From Haematobacter genomosp. 1 (GTDB lineage: Bacteria > Pseudomonadota > Alphaproteobacteria > Rhodobacterales > Rhodobacteraceae), in contig NZ_NIPW01000024.1 in NCBI RefSeq assembly GCF_002196855.1, positions 1-64,000 of the forward strand: DNA of 64,000 bases, given 5' to 3'. The notes beneath the pieces are model-generated. The model searched no databases and had not been told where the DNA came from. It saw only the letters and a program-made list of their open reading frames with translations. A program made the translations under genes and the position numbers. Positions 18,144 to 28,527 of this stretch are shown here, one piece after another (position 1 is the first letter of the stretch; each line of letters begins with the position of its first letter).

Positions 18144-21077
18144 ATGACCGATACGCCTGCCGATACCGTGGACTACCGCGACACCGTCTTCCTGCCGAAG
18201 ACCGAATTCCCCATGCGTGCGGGCCTGCCCGCGCGGGAGCCGGAATGGCTGGCCCGGTGGGAGCGGATCGGTATCTACGACCGTCTGCGGGAAAAGACGG
18301 GGCGCGCGTCCTTCGTGCTGCATGACGGCCCTCCCTATGCGAACGGGCATCTGCATATCGGCCACGCGCTGAACAAGACGCTGAAGGACTTCATCGTCCG
18401 CTCCCAGCAGATGATGGGCAAGGACAGCCGCTACGTCCCCGGCTGGGACTGTCACGGCCTGCCGATCGAATGGAAGATCGAGGAACAGTACCGCGCCAAG
18501 GGTCTGAACAAGGACGACGTGCCCGTGGTGGACTTCCGCCGCGAATGCCGCCGCTTCGCCGAAGGCTGGGTCGATATCCAGCGGGAGGAGTTCAAGCGCC
18601 TCGGCATCACCGGCAACTGGGCCGATCCCTACCTGACCATGGCCTATCACGCCGAAGCCGTGATCGCCGACGAATACATGAAGTTCGTCATGAACGGCTC
18701 GGTCTATCAGGGGTCGAAGCCGGTCATGTGGTCACCGGTCGAAAAGACCGCGCTGGCCGAGGCGGAGATCGAGTATCACGATCACACCTCGCACACGATC
18801 TGGGTGAAGTTCCCGGTGGTCGCGGCCGGCAGCTTCCCGGAGGGGGACGGCTGCATGGACACCGGCCTTCTCTCGGCGGCGGTGGTGATCTGGACGACGA
18901 CGCCCTGGACGATCCCGCAGAACCGCGCCGTGGCCTTCAGCCCTGAGATCTCCTACGGCCTTTACGAAGTGAAGGAAGCCGCCGAGGACAACTGGGCGAA
19001 ACCCGGCGACCGTCTGCTGCTGGCCGACAAGCTGGCGGACAGCGTGTTCACCGCCGCGCGGATCGACCGGGCGGAGCGGCTGCGCGACGTGACGGCGGAG
19101 GAGCTGGGCGGGCTGATCCTGTCCCATCCGCTCCGCGGTGTGGAGGGCGGCGAAGGCGAGTGGGACTATGACGTGCCCATGCTGCCGGGCGATCACGTCA
19201 CCGACGATGCCGGCACGGGCTTTGTCCATACCGCGCCCAGCCACGGCGACGACGACTATCAGCTCGGGCTGAAGTTCGGCCTTCCGATGACCTACAACGT
19301 GATGGAGGACGGCTCCTATCGGGCCGACCTGCCGCTGTTCGCGGGGGAGTTCATTATCACGCCGAAGGGCAAGGAGGGCGGCGCGAACAAGGCCGTCATC
19401 GACCGTCTGGTCGAGGCGGGCGCCCTGATCGCGCGGGGCCGGATCAAGCACTCCTATCCGCATAGCTGGCGCTCCAAGGCCCCGGTCATCTACCGCAACA
19501 CCCCCCAGTGGTTCGTGGCGATCGACAAGCCGCTGGACGATGGCATGGCCACCTATGGCGACACGATCCGCCAGCGCGCACTGACCTCCATCGAGGACTT
19601 GGTGGCGTTTACGCCCGTGTCGGGGCGCAATCGGCTGCATTCCATGATGGAGACGCGGCCCGACTGGGTTCTGTCGCGCCAGCGCGCCTGGGGGGTGCCG
19701 CTCACCTGCTTCGTGAAACGGGGCGGGAAACCTACAGACGCCGATTTCCTGCTCCGCGACGCGGAGGTGAACGCCCGGATCGTCGCGGCCTTCGAGGCCG
19801 ACGGCGCGGATGTATGGTTCGAGGACGGGTTCAAGGAAAAGGTGCTGGACGGCCTTTACGATCCCGCCGCCTACGATCAGGTCAGGGACGTGCTGGACGT
19901 GTGGTTCGACAGCGGCTCCACCCATGCCTTTGTGCTGCGCGACCGGCCCGACGGCACGCCGGACGGCATCGCGGATCTGTACCTGGAAGGCACGGACCAG
20001 CATCGCGGCTGGTTCCACTCCTCCATGCTGCAGGCCTGCGGCACCATCGGGCGCGCACCCTACCGCGGCGTGCTGACCCACGGCTTCACGCTGGACGAGA
20101 AGGGCATGAAGATGTCCAAGTCGCTCGGCAATACCGTGGTCCCGGCGGAGGTCATCAAGGAATACGGCGCCGATATCCTGCGGCTCTGGGTGGCGCAGTC
20201 CGATTTCACGGTGGACCAGCGGATCGGCAAGGAAATCCTGAAGGGCACCGCCGACAGCTATCGCCGCCTGCGCAACACCATGCGCTTCATGCTCGGCAAT
20301 CTCGACGGCTGGGACGAGGCGGAACGCATCGCGCCGGAGGAGATGCCGGAGCTGGAACGCTGGGTGCTGCACCGTCTGGCCGAGCTGGATGGCGAGGTCC
20401 GGCGCGGCTATGACGCCTATGACTTCCAGGGTGTGTTCCAGAAGCTGTTCCAGTTCTGCACCGTCGATCTGTCGGCCTTCTACTTCGATATCCGCAAGGA
20501 TGTGCTCTACTGCGATGGCGTGGACAGCCTGCGCCGGCGCGCGGCCCGCACGGTGCTCGACATGCTGTTCCACCGGCTGGTGACATGGCTCGCCCCGGTG
20601 CTGGCGTTCACGATGGAGGATGTCTGGCTGTCGCGCTATCCGGGCGAAGAGTCTTCCGTCCACCTGCAGGACTTCCCCGAGACGCCTGCGGACTGGCAGG
20701 ATGCCGCGCTCGCCCGCAAATGGGAGGAGATCCGCCGCGTGCGCCGGGTGGTGACGGCAGCGCTGGAGATCCAGCGGCAGGAGAAGGTAATCGGTTCCAG
20801 CCTGGAGGCCGCTCCCGTCGTCCATGTGCGCAACCCGGACATGCAGGAGGCGCTGAAGGGCGTCGAATTCGCGGATGTCTGCATCACCTCGGAAATCTGG
20901 CTGACGACCGATCCGATCCCGGCCGAGGCGTTCCGCCTGCCGGAGATCGAAGGCGTGGGCGTGGTCTTTGAACATGCGGACGGCGGCAAATGCGAACGCT
21001 GCTGGAAGATCCTGCCCGATGTCGGCACCCACAAGCATCTGGGCACCTGTGCCCGCTGCGATGGCGTGCTTGCCTGA
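18144..21077 (+). CDS. ileS: Isoleucine--tRNA ligase
   Basis: Charges tRNA-Ile and edits valine. It is a class Ia enzyme of 977 residues. HIGH is GPPYANGHLHIGHALN and KMSKS is KGMKMSKSLGNTV. The editing (CP1) domain includes TTPWTIPQNRAVAF and DAGTGFVHTAPSHGDDDY. The C-terminal zinc finger is present as KCERCWK ... CARCDG. The ATG giving MTDTPADTVDYRDTVFLPK was chosen as the family-like start; an ATG 51 bases upstream (18093, with GGGGAC before it) is a real alternative. It ends at a strong terminator shared with the convergent pcs. Confidence 0.96.
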   Translation: MTDTPADTVDYRDTVFLPKTEFPMRAGLPAREPEWLARWERIGIYDRLREKTGRASFVLHDGPPYANGHLHIGHALNKTLKDFIVRSQQMMGKDSRYVPGWDCHGLPIEWKIEEQYRAKGLNKDDVPVVDFRRECRRFAEGWVDIQREEFKRLGITGNWADPYLTMAYHAEAVIADEYMKFVMNGSVYQGSKPVMWSPVEKTALAEAEIEYHDHTSHTIWVKFPVVAAGSFPEGDGCMDTGLLSAAVVIWTTTPWTIPQNRAVAFSPEISYGLYEVKEAAEDNWAKPGDRLLLADKLADSVFTAARIDRAERLRDVTAEELGGLILSHPLRGVEGGEGEWDYDVPMLPGDHVTDDAGTGFVHTAPSHGDDDYQLGLKFGLPMTYNVMEDGSYRADLPLFAGEFIITPKGKEGGANKAVIDRLVEAGALIARGRIKHSYPHSWRSKAPVIYRNTPQWFVAIDKPLDDGMATYGDTIRQRALTSIEDLVAFTPVSGRNRLHSMMETRPDWVLSRQRAWGVPLTCFVKRGGKPTDADFLLRDAEVNARIVAAFEADGADVWFEDGFKEKVLDGLYDPAAYDQVRDVLDVWFDSGSTHAFVLRDRPDGTPDGIADLYLEGTDQHRGWFHSSMLQACGTIGRAPYRGVLTHGFTLDEKGMKMSKSLGNTVVPAEVIKEYGADILRLWVAQSDFTVDQRIGKEILKGTADSYRRLRNTMRFMLGNLDGWDEAERIAPEEMPELERWVLHRLAELDGEVRRGYDAYDFQGVFQKLFQFCTVDLSAFYFDIRKDVLYCDGVDSLRRRAARTVLDMLFHRLVTWLAPVLAFTMEDVWLSRYPGEESSVHLQDFPETPADWQDAALARKWEEIRRVRRVVTAALEIQRQEKVIGSSLEAAPVVHVRNPDMQEALKGVEFADVCITSEIWLTTDPIPAEAFRLPEIEGVGVVFEHADGGKCERCWKILPDVGTHKHLGTCARCDGVLA

Positions 21078-21110
21078 AGCGGGCGGCGCGCCCGGAGACT
21101 CCGACAAAAG

Positions 21111-21138
21111 AAAAAGGGCGCGGTTTCGCGCCCTTTTC
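21111..21138. terminator. Bidirectional terminator between ileS and pcs
   Basis: A perfect 11-bp stem (AAAAGGGCGCG with CGCGCCCTTTT, loop GTTT). The A- and T-runs on the two arms let it act on both converging transcripts. Confidence 0.88.
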
Positions 21139-21171
21139 GATATCCCGTCAACGTCGCCTGTCAGGGCTCTG

Positions 21172-21879
21172 TCAGGGCGGCGAGAAGCGCCCGGGCCTTT
21201 CGGTCATCTGCTGCACGATCCCCGCGAGGACGAGATAGATCGTCGTGATCGCCAGCCCCCATTGCACGACGCCGGAGGGCCAGAAATCCACCCAGGCGCT
21301 CCACCCGGCCAGCGCCACCCAGAGAAACGCCACCGGGCGCGTCAGGGCAGACCAGCGCTTCGTGCGCATGGGATGGACGAATTTCAGCGGCGCGAACATC
21401 AGCACCGCCAAGGCTATGACGATGGCGAGCACGATCCAGAAATCCGGCTTCAGCGCAAAGAACACGAGCACCACCATGTTCCAGCAGGCCGGGAAGCCGG
21501 AAAAGGAATTGTCCTTGGTCTTCATCCGGCTGTCCGCGAAATAGAGCACGGAGGCGAAGTTGATGACCAGTATCGCGCACCAGCCCGTCCATCCGGGCAG
21601 GATCCCGGAGGCAAAGAGCGCATAGGCCGGGATGAACACATAGGTCAGGTAGTCGATGATGAGGTCGAGCAGCACCCCATCTATGATCGGCGCCTTTTCC
21701 CGCACGTCGTAACGGCGGGCCAGCGGGCCGTCGATTCCGTCCACGATGAAGGCGACGACCAGCCACAGGAACATCGTGTCCCACTTGTGATCGACGGCGG
21801 CAAGCATGGCCAGCGTCGCCCAGATCGCCCCGGTGGCGGTGAAGATATGGACCAGATAGGCGCGAGCGGTGGTGATCAT
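21172..21879 (-). CDS. pcs: Phosphatidylcholine synthase (CDP-alcohol phosphotransferase)
   Basis: Integral membrane enzyme that condenses choline with CDP-diacylglycerol to give phosphatidylcholine directly, the Pcs pathway known in alphaproteobacteria. It has 235 residues, close to the 240 or so of characterised Pcs. The CDP-alcohol phosphotransferase signature reads DGIDGPLARR followed by G and two spaced aspartates (DGVLLDLIIDY). At least six hydrophobic helices are visible. The start giving MITTARAYLVHIFTATGA follows a weak CGGGA site. Its 5' region faces a 418-bp gap before xerC. Confidence 0.87.
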   Translation of the reverse strand: MITTARAYLVHIFTATGAIWATLAMLAAVDHKWDTMFLWLVVAFIVDGIDGPLARRYDVREKAPIIDGVLLDLIIDYLTYVFIPAYALFASGILPGWTGWCAILVINFASVLYFADSRMKTKDNSFSGFPACWNMVVLVFFALKPDFWIVLAIVIALAVLMFAPLKFVHPMRTKRWSALTRPVAFLWVALAGWSAWVDFWPSGVVQWGLAITTIYLVLAGIVQQMTERPGRFSPP

Positions 21880-22297
21880 GGCAATCCCGTGACGTTCCCC
21901 CCGGTCATCGCCCATATTTCCCTCGGGCGCAACGCCGGGGACGCGCGCGAGGGTTCCCGGACCGCCCGATCGCCCTGTCTGGCCCTGCAATCATGGAGGC
22001 AGGAGCCCCCGCAGGGGGAGAGCCGGGCATCGGACAGGCCCGCCGCATTGCCTGCAACCGTGGCCCCAGATTGCCGCCGACACTTGTCTTCCGTTCAATC
22101 CCGCCGCCGCGCTTCCCGCGCCCCGCCCGTTTTCCGCCGAGAGTGTGCCAAACCCCTGCTCCTGCGAGGTGCAGCGGAATTTGCTTTTCCGCGGGCTATG
22201 GGCCCCATCGCTGCGTGCTGGGGTCTGAGAGTGGCCTCAGGAGGGGTTCGGTTCTGCATCACTGCGGTAAGGTGAGTCTTGAAGTGGTCTCCGCCGG
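21880..22297. other. 418-bp intergenic gap with no recognisable gene
   Basis: Lies between the pcs start and the xerC stop, both on the minus strand. No open frame here has family similarity or a ribosome-binding site. It probably holds the pcs promoter. Composition is G+C rich and no long inverted repeat was noticed. Confidence 0.5.
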
Positions 22298-23218
22298 TCA
22301 TGCCCGCGGGTGGGTGTTCTCGTAGACCTCCATCAGCCGCCGTGCATCAACGGCGGTATAGACCTGCGTGGTGGAAAGCGAAGCGTGGCCCAGCAGTTCC
22401 TGTATCGCCCGGAGGTCGCCTCCCGCGTTCAGAAGATGCGTGGCGAAGGAGTGGCGGAGCGCATGGGGGGTGGCGGTCGCGGGCAGACCCATCTGGCTCC
22501 TGACCCGCTCCATCGCACGGGCGATCAAGCCGGGGTTGAGCGGACCGCCGCGCGCGCCTCGGAACAGCGGTTCCTCCGCCGGGACGGCGAAGGGAAGCAG
22601 GGCGACGTAATCCGCGACCGCCTGCCGTGCGGCGGGCAGCACGGGAACGAGACGCTCCTTGTTGCCCTTGCCGATGACGCGCAGCGTCTCGCCCAGCGGG
22701 GCGTCGCGACGGCGCAGGGACAGCGCTTCGGAAATCCGCAGGCCGCAGCCGTAGAGCAGCGTCACCACGGCGGCGTCGCGGGCGCCGAGCCACGGCTCCT
22801 CGTGCTGAAGCTCCACCCGGTCGATGACGGAAAGCGCGGCCTCCTCGCTCAACGGGCGGGGCAGGCGGGCCTTGAAACGGGGCGGGCGGATGCTGAGGAC
22901 GGCGGTCGGCTCGAACCCCTCGCGTTCCGCCAGCCAGCCGTAGAAGGTCTTGACCGCCGTGAGCGCACGGGCAAGCGACCGCGCCGACAGGCCGCGCCCG
23001 CGCTCATGCGCCATCCAGGCCCGCATGTCGGAGCCTGTAATGCGGGCGAGGGGAGCCAGACCCGCTGCGCCGCCATGATGGGTGGAGAGGAACGTGAGAA
23101 ACCCCACGACATCGCTGCGATAGGCGATCACCGTGTTTTCCGCCGCACCCTCCACCGCGCGGAGCCGGGTCAGCCATTGCTCCAGCGCGTCCCTGACCGC
23201 CGGGGAAAGCAGGCTCAT
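22298..23218 (-). CDS. xerC: Tyrosine recombinase XerC
   Basis: Site-specific recombinase that, with XerD, resolves chromosome dimers at dif. It has 306 residues. An N-terminal SAM-like domain (ENTVIAYRSDVVGFLTFL) is followed by the catalytic domain with Arg in YGCGLRISEALSL, the HxxR box HALRHSFATHLL, and GHASLSTTQVYT supplying the late His and nucleophilic Tyr. Its ATG overlaps the DUF484 stop as ATGA, so the two are co-translated. The housekeeping neighbourhood (DUF484, priA) argues against a phage integrase. Confidence 0.92.
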   Translation of the reverse strand: MSLLSPAVRDALEQWLTRLRAVEGAAENTVIAYRSDVVGFLTFLSTHHGGAAGLAPLARITGSDMRAWMAHERGRGLSARSLARALTAVKTFYGWLAEREGFEPTAVLSIRPPRFKARLPRPLSEEAALSVIDRVELQHEEPWLGARDAAVVTLLYGCGLRISEALSLRRRDAPLGETLRVIGKGNKERLVPVLPAARQAVADYVALLPFAVPAEEPLFRGARGGPLNPGLIARAMERVRSQMGLPATATPHALRHSFATHLLNAGGDLRAIQELLGHASLSTTQVYTAVDARRLMEVYENTHPRA

Positions 23219-23898
23219 GCCAGCCAGCGGCGCATCATCCGCTCAAAGGCCCCAGCGAGAAAGGTGAGAAGCTCCGTTCCGTGGCTCGAACGGAAGTGGT
23301 TGGCGTCGGAGGAACCGAGCGCCAGCAGCCCCGGCAGCCGTCCGGGGCCGAGATCCAGCAGCAGCAGCGCTTCGGACAGGATGGCGGCATCGTCATAAAG
23401 CTCGCCCGAATCCTGAAGGGGGCGGAGCGTGACCGGCTTGGCCCGCCCCCGCCGCCCGGTGGAGACATAGGCGTCGCAGAAGCCCGCGGGCGCGATCTTC
23501 AGGACGGGCAGGGGGCCGGGCGTCTCCGCCTCCACGTCCGCCTCGATCACCAGGCGCACGCTGTCGAGGCGCAGGATTTGCCGCGCCTCATCCTGCAGCA
23601 TGGCGAGAAATTCGGCGAAATCCACAGGCTCCAGAAGCTTCAGCACGGCGCGCTGCACGATCCGGGTGCCGGCGAGGTTGTCATAGGCGGCGGCGATGAC
23701 GTGCCGGTGGGTATCCTCCAGCCGGTCGAGTTCGGATTCGAGCCGCTCCATCGCGACGCTGCGCAGGTCTATCACATTGGGGCCAAGCGCGCGGTCATTC
23801 GCCGCGATGAGGGCGCGCATCAGATCCCTGTCTTCGAGAATGAGTTCCGGTTCCGCAAGAATACGTTCGCGCAGTTCCTGTGCCGTATTGTCCGCCAT
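23215..23898 (-). CDS. DUF484 family protein
   Basis: Cytoplasmic protein of 227 residues of the DUF484 family, commonly encoded next to xerC in proteobacteria and predicted to have a GAF-like domain. The N-terminus LAEPELILEDRDLMRALIAA matches the family's leading motif (xxP-Fxxx-x-L-x), and RLESELDRLEDTHRHVIAAA suggests a coiled helix. No enzymatic motif is visible. The ATG is preceded by GAGAGGG. Coupling to xerC suggests a role around chromosome resolution or division, which has not been shown. Confidence 0.85.
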   Translation of the reverse strand: MADNTAQELRERILAEPELILEDRDLMRALIAANDRALGPNVIDLRSVAMERLESELDRLEDTHRHVIAAAYDNLAGTRIVQRAVLKLLEPVDFAEFLAMLQDEARQILRLDSVRLVIEADVEAETPGPLPVLKIAPAGFCDAYVSTGRRGRAKPVTLRPLQDSGELYDDAAILSEALLLLDLGPGRLPGLLALGSSDANHFRSSHGTELLTFLAGAFERMMRRWLA

Positions 23899-23961
23899 GG
23901 CTGCCCTCTCGATTTTTGTCCCGACTATGGCGGGGCGGCGGGAAGGCGGCAACGCGGGCGG

Positions 23962-24771
23962 TCAGCCCCCGTCCAATTCTTCCAGCGCGCGTGACATTAC
24001 GGCCAGAGTGAGCGTGGCATCCGCGCCGTCCTCCAGCAGCCACGCCGCGGACAGAGCCGTTCCCGCCACGATCCAGCGGAGCAGGCGGGGACGGTCGATC
24101 CCGGCGTCACGGGCGACGATGGCCAGACGCGCCTCAAAGACGCCCGGCATCAGCGCGACGGGGTGGCGGGGCTCGGCAAGATCGGGATTGGTGAAAAGCC
24201 GGACATGGTCGAACGCCCTGTCGCCTTCGATCCCCTTCGGGTCGATGGCGAGCCAACCCTCCCCGCCGAAGTCGAGCACGTTGCCATGATGCAGATCGCC
24301 GTGGAGCGGCAGGCGCTCCTGCTGGTCGGCCAGCGCCTGCCGTGCGATCTCGGTCCCGCGGGCCAGTCTCGGATCGGCGGCAAAGCGCCACAGACCGGCA
24401 AACCACGTCTCCAGCGGCAGGAGCGGCGGCGCCCCGGCGCGGGGGCGGTGAAGACGGGCGAGCACCGCGCAGAGCGCCGCCGTCGCCGCGGCATCCTCTC
24501 CCGTCCGGGACATGTGGAGGAGCGACCGGGGCCCCGTGGCCCGCGCCATCAGCAGCGCATCGCCCTCGCAGGCCAGCACGCGGGCCGCGCCTTCACCGTG
24601 CCACCAGACCATCAGCGGATACCCCGCGCGCTCCTCGTCCGACCGCGTGACCTTCAGCATCGCGGGCCGGCCGAGGTGTCGCACGGGCAGGAGCCGTGCG
24701 CCGGGAGTGTCCGTTACCGGCCCGTCGGGGATCAGCCCCCAACGCGCCAGCCAGGGGTCGAAACGGGTCAG
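23962..24771 (-). CDS. Aminoglycoside/hydroxyurea-type phosphotransferase (APH(6)-like)
   Basis: Kinase of the APH_6_hur family. The catalytic loop is [13 protein letters not shown] (Brenner motif HxDxxxxN) and the metal-binding segment is [14 protein letters not shown]. The N-terminal [15 protein letters not shown] and [15 protein letters not shown] match family beginnings. No ATG or GTG fits; homology places the start near the CTG that overlaps the TGA of the transaldolase gene (CTGA). That start (269 residues) is proposed but uncertain. Chromosomal members are common in soil and water bacteria, so antibiotic resistance is not implied. Confidence 0.75.
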   Translation of the reverse strand: MTRFDPWLARWGLIPDGPVTDTPGARLLPVRHLGRPAMLKVTRSDEERAGYPLMVWWHGEGAARVLACEGDALLMARATGPRSLLHMSRTGEDAAATAALCAVLARLHRPRAGAPPLLPLETWFAGLWRFAADPRLARGTEIARQALADQQERLPLHGDLHHGNVLDFGGEGWLAIDPKGIEGDRAFDHVRLFTNPDLAEPRHPVALMPGVFEARLAIVARDAGIDRPRLLRWIVAGTALSAAWLLEDGADATLTLAVMSRALEELDGG

Positions 24772-25421
24772 AGGATCTTCTGCCCCGTCGCCGCCCAGTC
24801 CTTGTTGAACTGGTCGAGGCCCTTCTCTGTCAGCGGATGGCTGGCCAGCGCCTTGATGACGGCGGGGGGCGCGGTGATGACATCGGCCCCGATCTTCGCG
24901 CATTCGGTGATATGGTTCACGGTGCGGATGGACGCTGCCAGGATTTGCGTCTCGAACCCGTAGTTGTCATATATGTGCCGGATGTCGGCGATGAGATCCA
25001 GGCCGTCGATGTTTATATCGTCCAGGCGCCCGATGAAGGGCGAGATGAAAGTGGCCCCGGCCTTGGCGGCGATCAGCGCCTGGTTGGGGGAGAAGCAGAG
25101 CGTCACGTTGACCATGAACCCTTCGTCCGACAGCACCTTGCAGGCCTTCAGGCCCGCCCAGGTCAGCGGCACCTTGACCGTGATGTTCGGCGCGATTTCG
25201 GCGAGCTTGCGGCCCTCCGCGATCATGTCGTCGGCGTCCTGCGCCACGACTTCCGCGGAGACCGGGCCGGAAACGATGCCGCAGATCTCCTTGGTGACTT
25301 CAAGGATGTTGCGGCCGGATTTCAGGATGAGCGACGGGTTGGTGGTGACGCCGTCGACCATGCCAAGCTCGTTCAGCTCGGCGATGGCCGCGACATCGGC
25401 GGTGTCGACGAAGAACTTCAT
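24768..25421 (-). CDS. fsa: Transaldolase, small TalC/Fsa type
   Basis: Class I aldolase-fold enzyme of 217 residues, the short transaldolase/fructose-6-phosphate aldolase type. The Schiff-base lysine is K83 in [15 protein letters not shown], and the N-terminus [16 protein letters not shown] and [15 protein letters not shown] are typical. Transaldolase moves a dihydroxyacetone unit in the pentose phosphate pathway; Fsa cleaves fructose-6-phosphate. The sequence alone cannot separate the two, though most alphaproteobacterial copies are annotated as transaldolase. It is divergent from priA with 68 bp between. Confidence 0.9.
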   Translation of the reverse strand: MKFFVDTADVAAIAELNELGMVDGVTTNPSLILKSGRNILEVTKEICGIVSGPVSAEVVAQDADDMIAEGRKLAEIAPNITVKVPLTWAGLKACKVLSDEGFMVNVTLCFSPNQALIAAKAGATFISPFIGRLDDINIDGLDLIADIRHIYDNYGFETQILAASIRTVNHITECAKIGADVITAPPAVIKALASHPLTEKGLDQFNKDWAATGQKIL

Positions 25422-25489
25422 CACGGGTGTCCTGTTCGTGAAAGGGATTGGAGGCCGTCATACCCCACCGGGAGGCGGGCGGAAAGTGC

Positions 25490-27718
25490 ATGACTGACCT
25501 GTTTCACACCCCCGTTGCCGCGTCAGCCGCCCCCGGCCACTATCCGGCGGGCGCGCGCGTCGGCGTCGTGACCACGGCGCTCGACCGGCGGCTGGACTAT
25601 CTGGCGCCGGAGGGCGGCTGCGCGGAGGGGGATTTCGTGCAGGTTCCGCTCGGTCCGCGGCAGGTGCTGGGCGTGGTCTGGGGGCCGGGAGACGGCGACT
25701 TCGACGCGGCCCGTCTCCGCCCCGTCACCCGCGTTCTGGATGCGGAGCCGATGGCGGAGACGATGCGCCAGTTTCTGGAGCGGGGCGCGCAATACACGCT
25801 GACGCCGCTCGCGCTCATGCTCCGGCTCGCCACGCGGGCGCCGGGGCTTGGCGCGCCGCCCGCGACGCGGCGCATCCTGCTGCGGGGCGGGCGGGAGCCG
25901 GACCGCATGACGGAGGCCCGGGCGCGGGTTCTGGACATCCTGGACGAATATGGCGATCCGGGCTTCACGCCCGCCGAGCTGGCGGGGCTGGCCGGGGTTT
26001 CCTCCGGCGTGGTGAAGGGCCTCGTGGCGCAGGCTGTGCTGCTGGAGCAGGAGGCCCCCCGCGACCAGCCCTATCCGCGGCTCGACCCCGCCCGCGCCGG
26101 TCATGCGCTGACGGAGGATCAGGCCGCCGCCGCGGCGCGGCTCCGGGAGGGCGTGGCCTCTGGCCGTTATGGCACGACGCTGCTGAAGGGCGTTACCGGC
26201 TCCGGCAAGACGGAGGTTTATCTGGAGGCCGTGGCCGAATGTCTGCGCGCCGGGCGGCAGGCGCTTGTGCTGCTGCCGGAGATCGCGCTGACGGCGGAAT
26301 TCCTCAAGCGGGTGGAGGCGCGCTTCGGCGCGCGGCCTGCGGAGTGGCATTCCGGCGCCACCCAGACCGAACGCCGCCGCCTCTGGCGCGCGGTGAGCGG
26401 GGGCGAAGCGCAGTTCGTCGTCGGCGCACGGTCCGCGCTTTTCCTGCCCTTCCGCGATCTGGGGCTGATCGTTGTCGATGAGGAGCACGATACCTCCTAC
26501 AAGCAGGAGGAGGGGATCCTCTACAATGCGCGCGACATGGCGGTGCTGCGGGCCTCGCTCTGCTCGGCGCAGGTCATTCTGGCTTCCGCCACGCCGTCGC
26601 TCGAAAGCTGGGCCAATGCGGAGGCGGGGAAATACGCGCGGATCGACCTTGCCGCGCGCTACGGCGCCGCGGAACTGCCCGAGATGCGGGCCATCGACAT
26701 GCGCGACGAGGATGTGCCCTCCAACCGCTGGATCTCCCCCACGCTTGCCGCCGCCGTGTCGGCGCGGGTGGAGGCGGGGGAGCAGGCGCTGCTGTTCCTC
26801 AACCGGCGGGGCTATGCGCCGCTGACCGTCTGCCGGGCCTGCGGGCACCAGATCGGCTGCGACCACTGCGACGCCCGGATGGTGGAGCACCGGTTCCAGA
26901 AGCGGCTCGTCTGCCATCAATGTGGCGAGACGAAGCCGATCCCCACCGCCTGCCCCTCCTGCGGGGTGGAGGGCAAGCTCGCCCCCGTCGGGCCGGGGGT
27001 GGAGCGGCTGGCGGAGGAGGTGGAGGCGCTGTTTCCGGGCCGCCGGATCGCCGTGCTGTCCTCCGACCTTTTCGGCTCCGCGCGCGCGCTGAAGGCGCGG
27101 ATAGAGGAGATCGCGGAGGGCGGCGCCGACATCATCATCGGCACGCAGCTCGTCGCCAAGGGCCACAACTTCCCGCTTCTGACGCTGGTCGGCGTGATCG
27201 ACACTGATCTGGGGCTGAAAGGCTCCGATCTGCGCGCGGCGGAGCGCACGTTTCAGCTCATGCGGCAGGTGGCGGGCCGGGCGGGCCGGGCGGAGGGGCG
27301 TCAGGGGCTGGCGCTGCTCCAGTCCTTCCAGCCCGAGCATCCGGTGATACGCGCGATCCTTTCGGGCGATGAGGAGGGGTTCTGGCGGGCCGAGGCAGAG
27401 GAGCGCCGCGCGGCGGGGGTGCCGCCCTACGGGCGCATGGCCGGGATCATCCTGTCCTCCCCCGATGTGGCGGAGGCGTTCGACTTCGGCGCCGAACTCG
27501 CGCGGCGGGACCAGCCGCTCCGCCGCGTGGGGGCGCAGGTCTATGGCCCGGCCCCGGCACCGATCGCGCGCGTCAGGGGCCGCCACAGGGTGCGTCTGCT
27601 GGTGAAGGCGGGCAAGGGCGTGGGCCTTCAGGGCGCGATCTCCGAATGGATCTCGCAGCTTCGTGTGCCCGGTCACCTCCGGGTAACCATCGACATCGAC
27701 CCGCAGAGCTTCTACTAG
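25490..27718 (+). CDS. priA: Primosomal protein N' (replication restart helicase)
   Basis: Superfamily 2 DNA helicase that restarts stalled forks and reloads the replisome. It has 742 residues. Walker A is [15 protein letters not shown] and Walker B is [15 protein letters not shown]. Two zinc-binding cysteine clusters follow the helicase core ([13 protein letters not shown], and [18 protein letters not shown]). The late motifs [18 protein letters not shown] and [11 protein letters not shown] are intact. The ATG giving [12 protein letters not shown] has GGAAAG upstream. The N-terminal 3'-end-binding domain is complete. Confidence 0.95.
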   Translation: MTDLFHTPVAASAAPGHYPAGARVGVVTTALDRRLDYLAPEGGCAEGDFVQVPLGPRQVLGVVWGPGDGDFDAARLRPVTRVLDAEPMAETMRQFLERGAQYTLTPLALMLRLATRAPGLGAPPATRRILLRGGREPDRMTEARARVLDILDEYGDPGFTPAELAGLAGVSSGVVKGLVAQAVLLEQEAPRDQPYPRLDPARAGHALTEDQAAAAARLREGVASGRYGTTLLKGVTGSGKTEVYLEAVAECLRAGRQALVLLPEIALTAEFLKRVEARFGARPAEWHSGATQTERRRLWRAVSGGEAQFVVGARSALFLPFRDLGLIVVDEEHDTSYKQEEGILYNARDMAVLRASLCSAQVILASATPSLESWANAEAGKYARIDLAARYGAAELPEMRAIDMRDEDVPSNRWISPTLAAAVSARVEAGEQALLFLNRRGYAPLTVCRACGHQIGCDHCDARMVEHRFQKRLVCHQCGETKPIPTACPSCGVEGKLAPVGPGVERLAEEVEALFPGRRIAVLSSDLFGSARALKARIEEIAEGGADIIIGTQLVAKGHNFPLLTLVGVIDTDLGLKGSDLRAAERTFQLMRQVAGRAGRAEGRQGLALLQSFQPEHPVIRAILSGDEEGFWRAEAEERRAAGVPPYGRMAGIILSSPDVAEAFDFGAELARRDQPLRRVGAQVYGPAPAPIARVRGRHRVRLLVKAGKGVGLQGAISEWISQLRVPGHLRVTIDIDPQSFY

Positions 27719-27750
27719 GCTGGAACATGCCACCTTGCCCCCGCGATTAC

Positions 27751-27778
27751 TTGGGGTTGGCCGCAGGTTTCCTATATT
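27751..27778 (+). promoter_or_regulatory. Putative msrA promoter
   Basis: TTGGGG (27751-27756) and TATATT (27773-27778) with 16 bp between, 25 bases before the msrA ATG. This places transcription start very close to the AGGAGGA ribosome-binding site. Confidence 0.45.
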
Positions 27779-27803
27779 CTCTCCACTCACAGGAGGACCG
27801 AGC

Positions 27804-28457
27804 ATGTTCACCTTCCCCGGCAAGAAACTGGCGCTTCCCACGCGTGACGAGGCGCTTCCCGGCCGCACCCATCCCATTCCCACCGCCGAGACGCATTTCG
27901 TGTCCGGCCGCTCTCTCTGGGACATGCCGGAGGGGATGCAGGTGGCGATCTTCGGCATGGGCTGTTTCTGGGGTGTGGAACGTATCTTCTGGAAGGTGCC
28001 GGGGGTGTGGTCCACCTCCGTCGGCTATGCGGGCGGCGTGACGCCCAACCCGACCTATCAGGAGGTCTGCTCCGGCATGACCGGCCATAACGAGGTGGTC
28101 CGCGTCGTCTATGATCCGGCCATGGTCAGCTATGAGGATCTGCTGAAGGTCTTCTGGGAGAACCACAACCCCACGCAGGGCATGCGGCAGGGCAACGATG
28201 TCGGCACGCAGTACCGCTCCGCGATCTACTGGACCGATGAGGCGCAGCGCGCGGCTGCGGAAGCTTCGCTGGCCGCCTTTGCGCCGCGGCTGAAGGCTGC
28301 GGGCTATGGCGCCATCACCACGGAAATCCTGCCCGCGCCCGCCTATTATCCGGCAGAGGATTACCACCAGCAGTATCTGGCAAAGAACCCTGCGGGCTAT
28401 TGCGGCATCGGGGGCACCGGCGTCACCTGCCCGGTCGGGATCGGTGCGGCGACCTGA
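27804..28457 (+). CDS. msrA: Peptide-methionine (S)-S-oxide reductase
   Basis: Reduces methionine-S-sulfoxide in oxidised proteins using thioredoxin. The active-site motif [13 protein letters not shown] has catalytic C54, and the C-terminal [15 protein letters not shown] supplies recycling cysteines. GYAGG and [15 protein letters not shown] are family-conserved. It has 217 residues. A strong AGGAGGA lies before the ATG. The gene is followed at 70 bp by a P-loop kinase gene. Confidence 0.95.
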   Translation: MFTFPGKKLALPTRDEALPGRTHPIPTAETHFVSGRSLWDMPEGMQVAIFGMGCFWGVERIFWKVPGVWSTSVGYAGGVTPNPTYQEVCSGMTGHNEVVRVVYDPAMVSYEDLLKVFWENHNPTQGMRQGNDVGTQYRSAIYWTDEAQRAAAEASLAAFAPRLKAAGYGAITTEILPAPAYYPAEDYHQQYLAKNPAGYCGIGGTGVTCPVGIGAAT

Positions 28458-28527
28458 CCGCGACGCCTGCGGCAAAGCCGGCTCCGGGGGACCGGGGCTG
28501 GCAACGGGATCGCAAGCGGAGGGCGCG

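Noticed and set aside
18732-21107. A 791-codon open frame on the minus strand opposite ileS
   Set aside because: It mirrors the strongly supported ileS coding sequence, has no family motif or ribosome-binding site and is rich in His/Arg/Gly runs typical of G+C-rich antisense frames.
22298-23218. XerC considered as a phage or integron integrase marking a mobile element
   Set aside because: It is coupled to DUF484 among housekeeping genes, has no nearby attachment-site repeats, excisionase or cargo, and matches chromosomal XerC.
23962-24771. APH(6)-like gene as an acquired antibiotic-resistance gene
   Set aside because: Composition and tight coupling to core genes indicate a resident chromosomal gene; no mobile element is nearby.
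25523-28015. An 830-codon minus-strand open frame across priA and msrA
   Set aside because: It spans two well-identified plus-strand genes and shows no domain. It is an antisense shadow caused by high G+C at third positions.
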